Shown here piece by piece: positions 23,701 through 32,200 of a DNA stretch of 45,000 nucleotides. The number at the start of each line of letters is the position of its first letter. The first letter of the stretch is position 1. The translations under genes and the position numbers were made by a program. Source of the DNA: Symbiodinium natans (taxonomy: Eukaryota > Sar > Dinophyceae > Suessiales > Symbiodiniaceae); contig CAJNDS010000091.1 of assembly GCA_905221605.1 (NCBI GenBank), positions 156,481 through 201,480 on the forward strand, written 5' to 3'. The notes under the pieces were generated by a model, which did no database searches, had not been told where the DNA came from, and saw nothing but the letters and a program-made list of their open reading frames with translations.

Positions 23701-24520
23701 TTGCGGGTTGGGGAAAGTTTGGGGTTTTGGGTTTGGGGTTTAGGGTTTGGGGTTTAGGGTTTGTTTAGGGTTGCAGGGTGCAGGCTGTAAAGCTGTGAAG
23801 GAGGCAGCAGCAGTTGAAAACGCAGCCTCTAAGCCCTTCACCCTCCCAAGACTGACGGTTTGAGGGTTGTAGGGTTTAGGGTTGTAGGGTGCAAACCCCT
23901 CAACCCTCAACCTTCAGCTTGGGTTTAGGATTTAGGATTTAGGAATTAGGGTTTAGGGTTTAGGGAACCCCAACCCCTAAACCCTAAACCCTGGAGGGAA
24001 ACCTGTGTTGAAGTCGAAGACGTTCAACTTCACACGCCGGTCTCTTGCGAGCACCAGGAGGAGCTCACCCATGAGGTCGCCGCGCTTCAGCTTCTTCAAC
24101 TCCTGTTCCGGGTTTAGGGTTTAGGTTTTGGGGTTTGGGGTTTAGGGTGCGGGGTTTAGGGTTAGGGGTTAGGAATTTTGGGTTTGGGGTTTAGGGTTTG
24201 GGGTTTGGGGTTTAGGGTGCAGTGAGGGCTTTGAAATTTACAGTGTGGGGTGTCAGCTTCAACGGATGCTCCAAGCGACAACCGCAGAGACTGAAGAGAT
24301 AGAAGTGGAGAGTTACAATTTGCGTGGTTTAGGATTTAGGGTTGCCGACCTCAAACATAACTGCAAGTTAGGGCTTAGGGCTTAGGTCTTAGGTCTTAGG
24401 GCATAGGGTTTAGGGTTTAAGGGTTCAAACCCTGAACCTCTGAGCCGTGCACCCTCCTGCAGGGCATCGGTGACGGCTTTGGGCGACTGCTGCCATGGGT
24501 GGAGCTTCGATGTCAGGGCC
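10477..24520 (-). CDS. PPR-SMR protein, 25-exon gene core (588 aa, 5' end incomplete here)
   Basis: Minus-strand exons: 24457-24520, 24003-24102, 23256-23329, 22884-22926, 22415-22478, 22204-22306, 21644-21747, 21153-21205, 20926-20975, 20344-20544, 20180-20219, 19760-19833, 19500-19538, 18559-18602, 16936-16987, 16397-16459, 15426-15496, 14868-14972, 13698-13731, 13202-13247, 12747-12784, 11909-11975, 11273-11310, 10705-10803, 10477-10578 (TGA). The joined frame has no stop. A helical leader (ELKKLKRGDLMGELLLVL) is followed by about 12-13 PPR motifs such as ISACEKGGQW, VQLLDAM and VISYNATISCCEKGGHW. An SMR domain follows with LDLHELSP, SAVRWWLTR and CVIITGWGKSR. The family binds single-stranded RNA through its PPRs and acts mostly in mitochondria or plastids; SMR may add nuclease or RNA-binding activity. 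All 24 introns end AG before a G; donors are 11 GT, 11 GC and 2 GA. Exon 20926-20975 and the last exon are the least typical. Introns are mainly telomere-like DNA. Confidence 0.9.
10705..11975 (-). other. SMR domain exons of the PPR-SMR gene
   Basis: Three exons build the domain. 11909-11975 carries the LDLH motif (GCLDLHELSP). 11273-11310 carries AAQSAVRWWLTR. 10705-10803 carries RCVIITGWGKSR followed by WSTSDVQ. LDxH and TGxG are the two conserved SMR signatures, and TGWG is the form usual in eukaryotic PPR-SMR proteins. Joining CCA G| at 11909 to |GT GCT at 11310 gives SPGAAQSAV, continuous across a GC-AG intron of about 600 bp that contains two TTTAGGG arrays. Confidence 0.9.
11200..11595. 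repeat. Three TTTAGGG arrays around SMR exons
   Basis: Arrays at about 11200-11255, 11320-11400 and 11535-11595. The last two fall in the GC-AG intron between the LDLH exon and the AAQSAV exon; the first lies just downstream of the AAQSAV exon in the next intron. Confidence 0.9.
12040..12178. repeat. Inverted-repeat element, family D
   Basis: The right end is ACCATGAACCTCCAAGTA; inner arms are TAACTGTACTTATC and its inverse-like TAAGTACAGAT. Related copies lie at 27533-27621, 28443-28515 and 35950-36042. It sits in the intron between exons 11909-11975 and 12747-12784. Confidence 0.7.
12255..12340. repeat. Element of family C
   Basis: It shares GGGATGTTCCC, GATTATAGTACCCCC and CCCTATTAAGGACTGG with the copies at 4768-4872 and 38838-38943. 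The left arm is diverged. Confidence 0.7.
12415..12570. repeat. CCCTAAA array and poly-C run
   Basis: About twelve CCCTAAA units (12415-12503), then degenerate AAACC repeats, then a 21-nt C run at 12550-12570. Confidence 0.93.
12822..13160. repeat. Opposed telomere-like arrays
   Basis: CCCTAAA at about 12822-12920 and TTTAGGG at about 13028-13155, with about 100 bp of pyrimidine-rich DNA between them. Both lie in the intron between exons 12747-12784 and 13202-13247. Confidence 0.92.
14590..14855. repeat. CCCCAAA-variant array grading into CCCTAAA
   Basis: From about 14590 to 14800 the unit is mostly CCCCAAA or CCCCCAAA; it then becomes canonical CCCTAAA up to the edge of the PPR exon region at about 14868. 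The change of unit within one tract suggests expansion and mutation in place. Confidence 0.85.
14985..15085. repeat. TTTAGGG array
   Basis: About fourteen perfect units, starting about 10 bp upstream (minus sense) of exon 14868-14972, so at the acceptor end of the preceding intron. Confidence 0.93.
15288..15395. repeat. Diverged element related to family C
   Basis: Shared features are GGACTAGAGTACCC, TCTGTTAAGGCCCGCTAGTA and a GGGGGACATCCCAAGG end. Divergence is greater than among the other copies. Confidence 0.5.
15908..15979. repeat. 72-nt poly-G run
   Basis: An uninterrupted G homopolymer, then C, then eight more G. It lies in the intron between exons 15426-15496 and 16397-16459. Its true length may be uncertain because such runs assemble poorly. 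The Gly-only and Pro-only open frames across it are not genes. Confidence 0.9.
16610..16742. repeat. Tandem repeat of about 20-22 bp (ATGACCTTGCCCAGTA)
   Basis: About six copies of ATGACCTTGCCCAGTAAAA with small indels, lying in the intron between exons 16397-16459 and 16936-16987. It shows no telomere similarity. Confidence 0.85.
17338..17450. repeat. Near-perfect palindromic element, family G
   Basis: Arms of about 50 nt: CCCAGAGGGTCCATTTGTA at the left and TACAAATGGACCCTCTGGG at the right, with TTAGGTACCCAAAAACC mirrored by GGTTTTGGGTACCTAA around an 11-nt spacer. It has the size and shape of a MITE or introner. A single copy is seen here. Confidence 0.9.
17766..17807. repeat. Poly-C followed by poly-A
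   Basis: About 20 C then about 21 A. A similar C-then-A pair is at 16278-16313. Both lie in introns of the PPR-SMR gene. Confidence 0.9.
17950..18135. repeat. TTTAGGG array
   Basis: About 185 bp, beginning with TTTTAGGG variants and becoming canonical. It lies in the long intron (16988-18558). Confidence 0.93.
18723..18817. repeat. Inverted-repeat element, family B
   Basis: GAATGAGGGGATGAGG at the left is mirrored by CATTCCCTCATTCCC at the right, with AATCCCTTAAAGGGT inside. Other copies: 26401-26490, 26723-26840, 31540-31662 and a half copy at 30473-30545. Confidence 0.85.
18862..18990. repeat. Family F element carrying a telomere-like block
   Basis: It matches 9752-9865 on both sides (CATGATCCTCTT and CCCAATAAGGG) but has about 40 nt of CCCTAAA-like sequence between those two blocks that the other copy lacks. 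Confidence 0.75.
19375..19712. repeat. CCCTAAA arrays on both sides of a 39-nt exon
   Basis: Arrays at about 19375-19470 and 19630-19712 flank the PPR exon at 19500-19538, which leaves only short unique DNA around it. Confidence 0.92.
20022..20097. repeat. Inverted-repeat element, family H
   Basis: The termini are GACCTACCTTTTT and AAAAAGGTAGGTTGTTCGG. A related copy is at 36784-36865. It lies in the intron between exons 19760-19833 and 20180-20219. Confidence 0.75.
20220..20343 (-). mobile_element. Introner-like element that is exactly one intron
   Basis: The whole 124-nt intron is an inverted-repeat element plus one target duplication. In minus sense it reads G GCTCC, then TTGGTAGCCCAGT ... 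ACTGGGGTACCAA, then G GCTCC. The terminal inverted repeats are about 13-17 nt and the flanking direct repeat is GGCTCC. Splicing at TTG|GCTCC and CAAG|GCTCCC (GC-AG) removes element plus one repeat, and gives DQLAPNVVSYSATIS, a normal PPR boundary. The acceptor AG is formed jointly by the element's CAA end and the duplicated G. Confidence 0.88.
20815..20875. repeat. TA microsatellite
   Basis: ATATAT-rich tract of about 60 bp in the intron upstream (3' by plus coordinates) of exon 20344-20544. Similar tracts are at 1955-2010, 11098-11118, 30518-30545 and 35357-35450. Confidence 0.9.
22510..22660. repeat. TTTAGGG array with a GCTTAGG variant block
   Basis: About twenty units; a central block of about six has GGGCTTA in place of GGGTTTA. 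It lies in the intron 22479-22883. Confidence 0.93.
22701..22808. repeat. Inverted-repeat element, family I
   Basis: TTAACTGGGTGTTGCTTTT is mirrored by AAGCAATACCCAGTTAA about 70 bp away, with AAGCCC/GGTTCCC inner arms. It is in the same intron as the 22510-22660 array. Confidence 0.85.
23140..23612. repeat. Telomere-like arrays around PPR exon 23256-23329
   Basis: CCCTAAA at about 23140-23193, TTTAGGG at about 23344-23440 and CCCTAAA at about 23565-23612. Confidence 0.9.
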
Positions 24521-24571
24521 CTCAGTATTCATGCAGCAGTTGCCAGAAAGCTCAAGGGTGGTGGTGGTTGG

Positions 24572-24574
<3 letters not shown>

Positions 24575-24610
<36 letters not shown>
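24575..24610. repeat. 36-nt poly-G run
   Basis: Uninterrupted G homopolymer just upstream (minus sense) of the first PPR-SMR core exon. Confidence 0.92.
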
Positions 24611-24611
<1 letters not shown>

Positions 24612-25430
24612 GCTGGGTTACCCTATAAATCCTAAACCCGAACAACAACTCAGCCTTTTCTCCTAACTGAAGTCTGAAGCCCAGAGCCCCGTGCGGGTTG
24701 AGAGTTTCGGGTGGGAGAAGACAGAACATTGACCTCGTGAACTTCTAATTTCTGAATTAGACGTATTTCCCAAATTCAGGTTCCCCCTGTGCCCTCAACC
24801 CTACCAGCAACCCCGACACCCTGAACGCCCTTTAAAAGGGACCACCCGAAACGGGACCCCAAAGTTGGAAACCCCCCCCATCTTTGATCGAAACCCGCAA
24901 CCCCCGAAACATTTTGAAGGCCCTAAACCCTAAACCCGAAACTCTAAACACTACACCCTGCACCCTAAACCCTAAAACCCTAAAACCGTAAAACCCTAAA
25001 TTCCTAAAACCCTAGAAACTTAAACCCTAAAGCCCAAAAATCCTCAAACCCTGAAACCCTAAAACCCTGAACCCTAAACCCTCAACCCTAAAACCCCGAA
25101 GATGCTTGAAGGCGAGGCCGTGCCTTAGACCCCAACAAAGCCCGAAACCCTTAAGCCCTGACACCATAGGGTTTAGGGTTTAGGGTTTAGGGTTTAGGGT
25201 TTAGGGTAACCCCTAAAGCCCTACAATCCCCGTTTGAAGGCCCTGATCCCACAACCCTCTACCCCAAACCTCAGAGCCCCAAAACCTTCCAGCCCTACCC
25301 TAAACCCTAAACCCTAAACCCTAAACCCTAAACCCTAAACCCTAACCCCTGAACCCTAAACCCTAAACCCTGAACCCTAAAGCCGAGCCCCTGAACCCGG
25401 AACTTTGCTGGGCAGGCAGAAGTCTGAAGC

Positions 25431-28400
25431 ACGTCCTGCAGCACGAAGGGTCGAACCAACCTCGGGCATGACGTTTAGGGTGTAGGGTTTGGGTTTGGGG
25501 TTTAGAGTTTAGGGTGTAGGGTTTAGGGTTTGGGGTGCCCCCTGCTGGACGAAAAGCATTTCAGAAGGACTAAACTATGCTGCAGCTGTGAGCCCCAGAA
25601 ACCCCACCTTACCCAAGAAGGCCCCTCCCCCTACCCCCCGCTCTGCTCTAAACTTGACTTGGCATTCATAAGTACTTGCAACCACAATCATAAGTCTGTT
25701 GGGGTGATAAGCACCCACGAACCTCCAGGCACAAGTCCGAAACCCAAAGCCCTCTTCCATTTCCTGTAGGTAGACCCCATGACTGGACAGCTTTTCTGGT
25801 ACAACATGCTTTAGATTTGTAACCCTATAAATTAAACCACAACCCTAAATACCCCCCGCCCCCCCATCCAAAGTCCATTTCGGAAGGCCTTTCTTAAACC
25901 GGATCCGAAGACCATTTTGGGAGGCCACCGGCTAGGGCCCCCTCCCTGGAGGCCTCTCAACCGGACACCCCCCGCCCCCCTCCCAACTTCCGAAGTCCAT
26001 TTGGGGAGGCCCCGAGCCTTTCAACAGGTAGGAACTATGAGAAGGCCCTCCGGTGGAAGACGTCCCGCAACGCAAAACCTAGTCTTTCTCTCGCGAGCTT
26101 TAGACATGACCTTCACAAAGGCATTTTCAGAGCAACAGGCCTGTTGCCTTGCAGCCTTGACACTCCGCCATAGAGAATAGAGACAATGAGGGGTCTTGGG
26201 GGTTACGCTTAAGGTTTGGGACTAAGAGTTTTAGTTGACGTTTAGGCTTCTTTTTAGGTCTTATAGGGCTTAGGGATCATAAAGGTTTAGGCCGTGGTGT
26301 CTCGGCTTCAGTCGTCCAAACTTGTGCAAGAGTCTTCTGCAGGCGCTCCACCATATCACTCCTTGGCTACTCTTCGGAGCATCTTCTGGCTGGTACTTCG
26401 GAGGGAATGAGGGAATGAGGTACCCTACATAATCCCTTAAAGGGTATATACAGGATACCTCATGCCCTCAGTCCCTACTAAGAACCAGGGAGTCTTTCAT
26501 GTAACCCGGAGCCGATTACTGGCTGAGATTTAACCCTAAACCCTAAACCCTAAACCCTAAACCCTAAACCCTAAACCCTAAACCCTAAACCCTAAACCCT
26601 AAACCCTAAACCCTAAACCCTAAACCCTTTTCGAAGGGGGACAAAGTTAGGCGCTTGACCCTCTGGCTCCTAAACGAGTTGATCGTACCTCAAAGAAAAA
26701 CCCTAACCCCCAAACCACAAACTGGCTGGGTCTTAGTAGGGAATGAGGGCATAGGGTACCCCATATAATCCCTTAACGGGTATATATATATATATATATA
26801 GGGTACCTCATTCCCTCATTCCCTACTAAGAACCAGGGAGCAAACCCTAAAGCTAAGTCCAATAGCCTCAGTCCTAATCCCTGATCCCTGAACCCTCAAC
26901 CCCAAACCCTAAACCCCAAAAGGACAAAGGGATGAAGGTTGTTAACTTGGCGCCTCAGTTCACCTGAAGGATCCCAACTCCTGAATGCCCAGCTCTCTCT
27001 TGCGGTCTAGGCTTTAGGGTTTAGGGTTTCGGGTTTAGGGCTTAGGGTTTAGGGTTTAGGGTTTAGGGTAGTCTCTTGTTAGGGGGCTCCAGTTGAAATT
27101 TTGGCCACATCTAGGGTAGGGTTCTGAAGAGAAACCTCAGTTTCAAGAGCTTTCGAACATAAACCTTCAACCCGAAACCCGAAGCCCTAAACAGACGCCT
27201 TTGTGTTGAATCCCAGCAAAACCAAGCGCCTAGCAACCTGGAAGGCCCACATTGAGGGATTCCGGGTTTAGGGTTAGCCATCTGCTTGTTTGTGTTTTTT
27301 GTTTGGGTGGGGTGCTACAACAAGGCTTGTAGTATTTTGGGAGCTTACGAAAAGGGGACCCTCTACGAGTACTTTGGGAAGTACGCGCACGAAGACACGC
27401 GAAGTCCGAACATCGCTGAGTAGATGAAAAGCCGGGTCTCTTCGAGACAAAGTTCCGGTTGCCCCAGGCCATGAGATATCGGCGTCGGATCGCCATGAGC
27501 ATGCTTTCAGGGGCGCGACCCCTACAAAGGGACCTTGGAGGTTTTTGGGTACCTAGTAACCCAATTATACCTGCACAATAACCCAATGACAACCCTATTC
27601 GGGCACCTGAACCTCCAAGTAGAAACACCTTACACACCCCAAAGCCCCTGAGAGCCACGTGTTGCCCAAGGCGTTCGGAGCGTTTTTTTGTTTGCGGGTT
27701 TTCGGGCAAGGTTTAAGGGTTTCGGGTTTAGGGCTAGGGTTTAGGCATTAGGGTTTGGGGATTTGGGGGGTGGTTTTTGGCTTTTGTGGGCTTTGGCGTA
27801 AGCTTGTTTCAGGGTCTTAGAGCTTCAGCGCGTTTCTTTCTAAGCTGTGTTGGTGAATGCTGAACCTCTCACCACCTGCAAAAGGACTTTAGTGACTCAA
27901 GGCTTTAGGACCTTCATTTGAAGGCCTGATTACGAGAAGCCGTTGCAAACAGGGCCTCGGATTCGGGAAAGTTTTAAAGACTGAGGTAACTAAGGTTATA
28001 CCTTTTGCGAGGGTTCCTACAACTCTAAACCCTAAACCCTAAACCCTAAACCCTAAACCCTAAACCCTAAACCCTAAACCCTAAACCCTAAACCCTAAAC
28101 TCTGCAAATAAGTACCCATGGCCCTTCAAGTACAGCCCCCCAAGCCCTCAACCCTTCACCCTCAAGCCCAGACGCGTCAAATCTCTAACCTTGCGCCTGG
28201 GAAGTAAAGCCCACAAACCGAAAAAAGCCTAAATGAAAGCTAAACCCAAAACCCTAAACCCTAAGCCTTAAACCCTAAACCCCAAACCCTGAACCCTAAG
28301 CCCTAAACCCTAAACCCAGAAACCCCAGGACGTCTTGCAGCCGTAGCTGCGAAGTTGCGTTTGGAGATGCCCTTCTCCAGCCCTCAGGGCTTGGAGGGGT

Positions 28401-29171
28401 AGGGTTTAGGGTTTAGGGGGGTTCAGGGTTTAGGCTTAACTTGAAGGTCGTGGGTACTTGTTAGTATAAGTACCCTAAATCAGGTCAACCAAAGTTCTTG
28501 CGAACCTCCAAGTATCAGGTTGTTGGGGAAGCTTGGGGTCATGGGGCTGCAAAGTTTCAAGGTTTGTTGGAATTTGGGGATTGGGTAGGATGTTTGGCTA
28601 CAGGATTGGTTTGCTGGGAGATGGTGCTTGCGCAAAAGAGTTCTACATGCTTAGGATTATCGAATGCAGCGTTTAGGATTTGGGGGGAAGGAGGGCTCTG
28701 GTGCAACAGCATACAGTGGTTTCAGGGCTTGGGGGCGTCTGTCTTTATTGTGGCTTGCGATGCCTTTGAAGGAAACCCTAAGCTTGACTCTAAACCCTAG
28801 CCGTTCAACAAGCCTTACTCGAACACTTTTCGCCACCACCATAAACCCCCCCAAATCCGAAGCCTTGGACCCGCCAACCACTTGGACTCCCTCTCCCCCT
28901 CGGAACTTTCCATCCCAAACTCCCCCTCCCTCAAGACCCTAAACCCAAAACTCTCTAAACCCTAAACCCTAAACCCTAAACCCTAAAACCTAAACCCTAG
29001 ACCCTAAACCCTAGACCCTAAACCCTAAAACCTAACCCTAAACCCTAAACCCTAAAGCTTTTTTAGGGCTGCCAGGATCCCTAACAACCCAGAACAAGAG
29101 ACGCGGATGAGCTAGAAGATCTAAGAGAGAGAGGGAGAGAGAGAGAGAGAAGAAAAAAAGAAAGAGAGAGC

Positions 29172-29202
<31 letters not shown>

Positions 29203-32200
29203 TGGCGGAAACTCCCCAAGAATCCCAGGCACAAGAGAGGCGGTGAGAGCCCCCTAAATACCCAATGGCCAATCGGTAAGCGGCCCCTAGCCCTACTAAA
29301 CTAGGGTTTGGGGTGTAGGAACCAGGGGTTAGAAGAGACTATACGCTGAAAACTCTACCAAAACACCAAAGCCCTTGAAACCCTAAATCCCTTACATCCT
29401 AAAGCCATAAACCCTTAAATCCTTAAAGCCTTACTCTTACTTCCAAAAGACGCATGGGGTAAAAAGATCAAGTTGTCAGAAGAAGACTACCTTATAACTT
29501 GGCTGCACTTAGGAGGGTAGCTAGAAATTAAGTTTTTAGCTGCCTTACTAGAAAGCCTAATAAACCCAAAAAGGCTAGCCAAGGTTTAGGGTTTAGGGTT
29601 TAGGGTTTAGGGTTTAGGGTTTAGGGTTTAGGGTTTAGGGTTTAGGGTTTAGGGTTTAGGGGGTTTAGGGTTTAGGGTTTCGGGTTTAGGGTTTAGGCAT
29701 CAGCAACAGTGCTTTCGATCAATGAAGGCATCAATGCTCTTAACCGACCATGCAGAGATCTTGCTGCGGTGCTTCTTGGCGAAGTTGAAATCCTATCCTC
29801 TGACATCCTCTGAAGTGAGCAGAGGCTTCTCCCGCAGCTTGCGGGAAGAATTGATGTTGCGATCGTGTAGAGCCCCGGGAATGCTGCACGACGGGTTGAT
29901 CTTTGTTGCTTTCCTCAGGTCCAATCGGGTCATCCAGCTTCTTCTGGAGGAAATCGACTTGCACCCTAAATTCTAAACCCTAAACCTATAACCCTGAACC
30001 CTAAACCCTAAACCCCAAACCCTAAAGCAAGGGCGGCCTTGCTTCCTGACAGGCTTCCGAAGACAAAGTTGGGTTTTGTATTTTGTGTCATTAAGCATTA
30101 AACCCTAACCAGCCAAAAACCCTGAAACCCTAAAGCCCCAAACCCTTGAACCCTTGAATCCTTCAACCCTTAAACCCCAAACAGCCCTTTAGTCCAACCC
30201 CGGGCTAGGCACTCCTACGATATACTTACTATATACGGAAGTGTTCCGAAACTTAAACCCCAGACCCTAAACCCCTAAGCCCTAAACCCTAAACCCGACA
30301 CCCTAAACCTCAACGAGCCGCTCTCATGCTCCTCCAGCATCTCAGCGCTGCAGTTCCTGGGCTTTGTGGCTCAGAGTTTAGGGTTTCGGGTTTCGGGTTT
30401 AGGGTCTAGGGCTTAGAGGCTTAGGGTTTAGGGTATTCTGCCGTGCATCTTTCGTGGTTCTTTGGTTTCTTTGTAGGGCATGAGGGAATGAGGTACAATA
30501 TGTAATCCCTTCAGGGCATATATATATATATATGTATACATATAACATTTAGTTGACACAGCAAGAGTGTTTCTTCTTTCTCGAACTCGTGCGTTGCAGC
30601 GCTGTACAAAGTCATGGATGCTGCAGTCCATTTACGTTGGTTACCCCGACTCCTCGGGCCCCGAATCCTCGGGTATCCTACCCCGGCCAGATGGGCCTGA
30701 GACACAGGCGTACATCTGATCACCCGGCTCCCCTCGGCATCTCCGGTCTGATATCCCCAGACTGAGATGTGTAGGAACCGCTGCTTCACTCCGGCTAAGT
30801 CAGCCTCAAGCGCATCAGCCCTAATCCCAAAAAACCCCAAACCCAACAAAGCCTCAAAACCCTACACCCCTAGCACCCCTAAACCAAAATCCTAACACCC
30901 CTACCCCCCCCACAAAACAAACAAAAGGAAACGTAAACGCGACTTTGCGAACCCCAGGCGCGGCAGGAAGTTCTCAACGCCAAAGGTGGAGGAGATCATG
31001 TCCTTGCCAGGAGGGCTGAGGGTTAACGGCTTTGGCCCCTAAATCCTAAACCCTCAACCCTGAAAAACCCTGAAAACCCCAAACCCCCAACCCCAAACCC
31101 TGTAAACCCCTTCACGTTTAGGATTGCCTCAACCCTACGAGGGACATAGATGGGTTTAGAGCTACGGGCCTAGGGTTTAGGGTTAGGGTTTGGGGTTGAG
31201 GCGCTATGGAGCTTTGGGGTTTTGCTGTGCTTTGCGGCTCGTAGATGCTGGAGGATGGAGGTTTAGGGTTTAGGGTTTAGGGTTTAGGAATTAGGGTTTA
31301 GGGTTTAGGGTTTAGGGTTTAAACCCGAAACCCTAAACCCTAAACCCTAAACCCTAAATCTGACTCAGACCTGCCACCCTCAGCCCCAAACCTTAAACTT
31401 AGAACCCCAAACCCTGAACTTAAAACCCCAACCCAAACAAGCAACCCTAAACTTATGAAGCCCCAAACAAAAAGCCCTAAACTTAGAACCCCCAAAGCCT
31501 AAATCAACACAAAGCCCCAGTGGCAAGTAGTCTGGCTGCTTCTTCGTAGGGAATGAGGGAATGAGGTACCCTATACAATCCCTTAAAGGGTACATATCTA
31601 GGGCCCTAATTCCCAAACCCTAAACCCTAAACACTAAACCCTAAACCCTACCAAGAAGCAGGGGGTAGTTGCAGTCACGTGTCGTTCAGGGCACAGTCGT
31701 CCAAGCGAACGGAAGACCTCTGGGCAGAGGCTTCAGGGGCTCAGGGGTTCAGTGGTTCAGGGTTTGGAAGTTTAGGGTTTAGGGTTTAGGGTTTGGGGGT
31801 TAGGGTTTAGGGTTTAGGGTTTAGGTGTGGCAGTGTGGGGCGTTGAGGGTTTTAGGGGTTTAGGGCTACAGTAGGGTTTAGTTGCTACTTAGTCCTCTAG
31901 ACTTCAGGCTTTGGTTTGTGGCCTTACTTGTAGGGCCTCTAAATGGGGTCGGTAGGCTGCCAGGGCAGGGTTCGAGGTTCCCAAGTATCCTAAGCAGGCA
32001 AAGCAGCCAACCATTCTTTCGGGGTGAAGTCTGCCCGAACCCTAAACAAGAGGGTTTAGGGCTTAGGGTTTGAGGCTTTGGGTTCAGAGCTGAAGGGTCA
32101 GGAGTCAGGACTGAGGTCCACTAAACCCTAAACCCTAAACCCTAAACCCTAAACCCTAAACCCTAAACCCTAAACCCTAAACCCTAAACCCTAAACCCTA

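Noticed and set aside
29038-29272. Leu/Ser-rich proteins over the GA tract
   Set aside because: Simple-sequence translation of GAGAGA; no domain, start context or splice partner.
29722-29976. 84-codon plus-strand open frame
   Set aside because: The opposite strand has a frame that splices in phase to exons on both sides; the plus frame has no splice or domain support.
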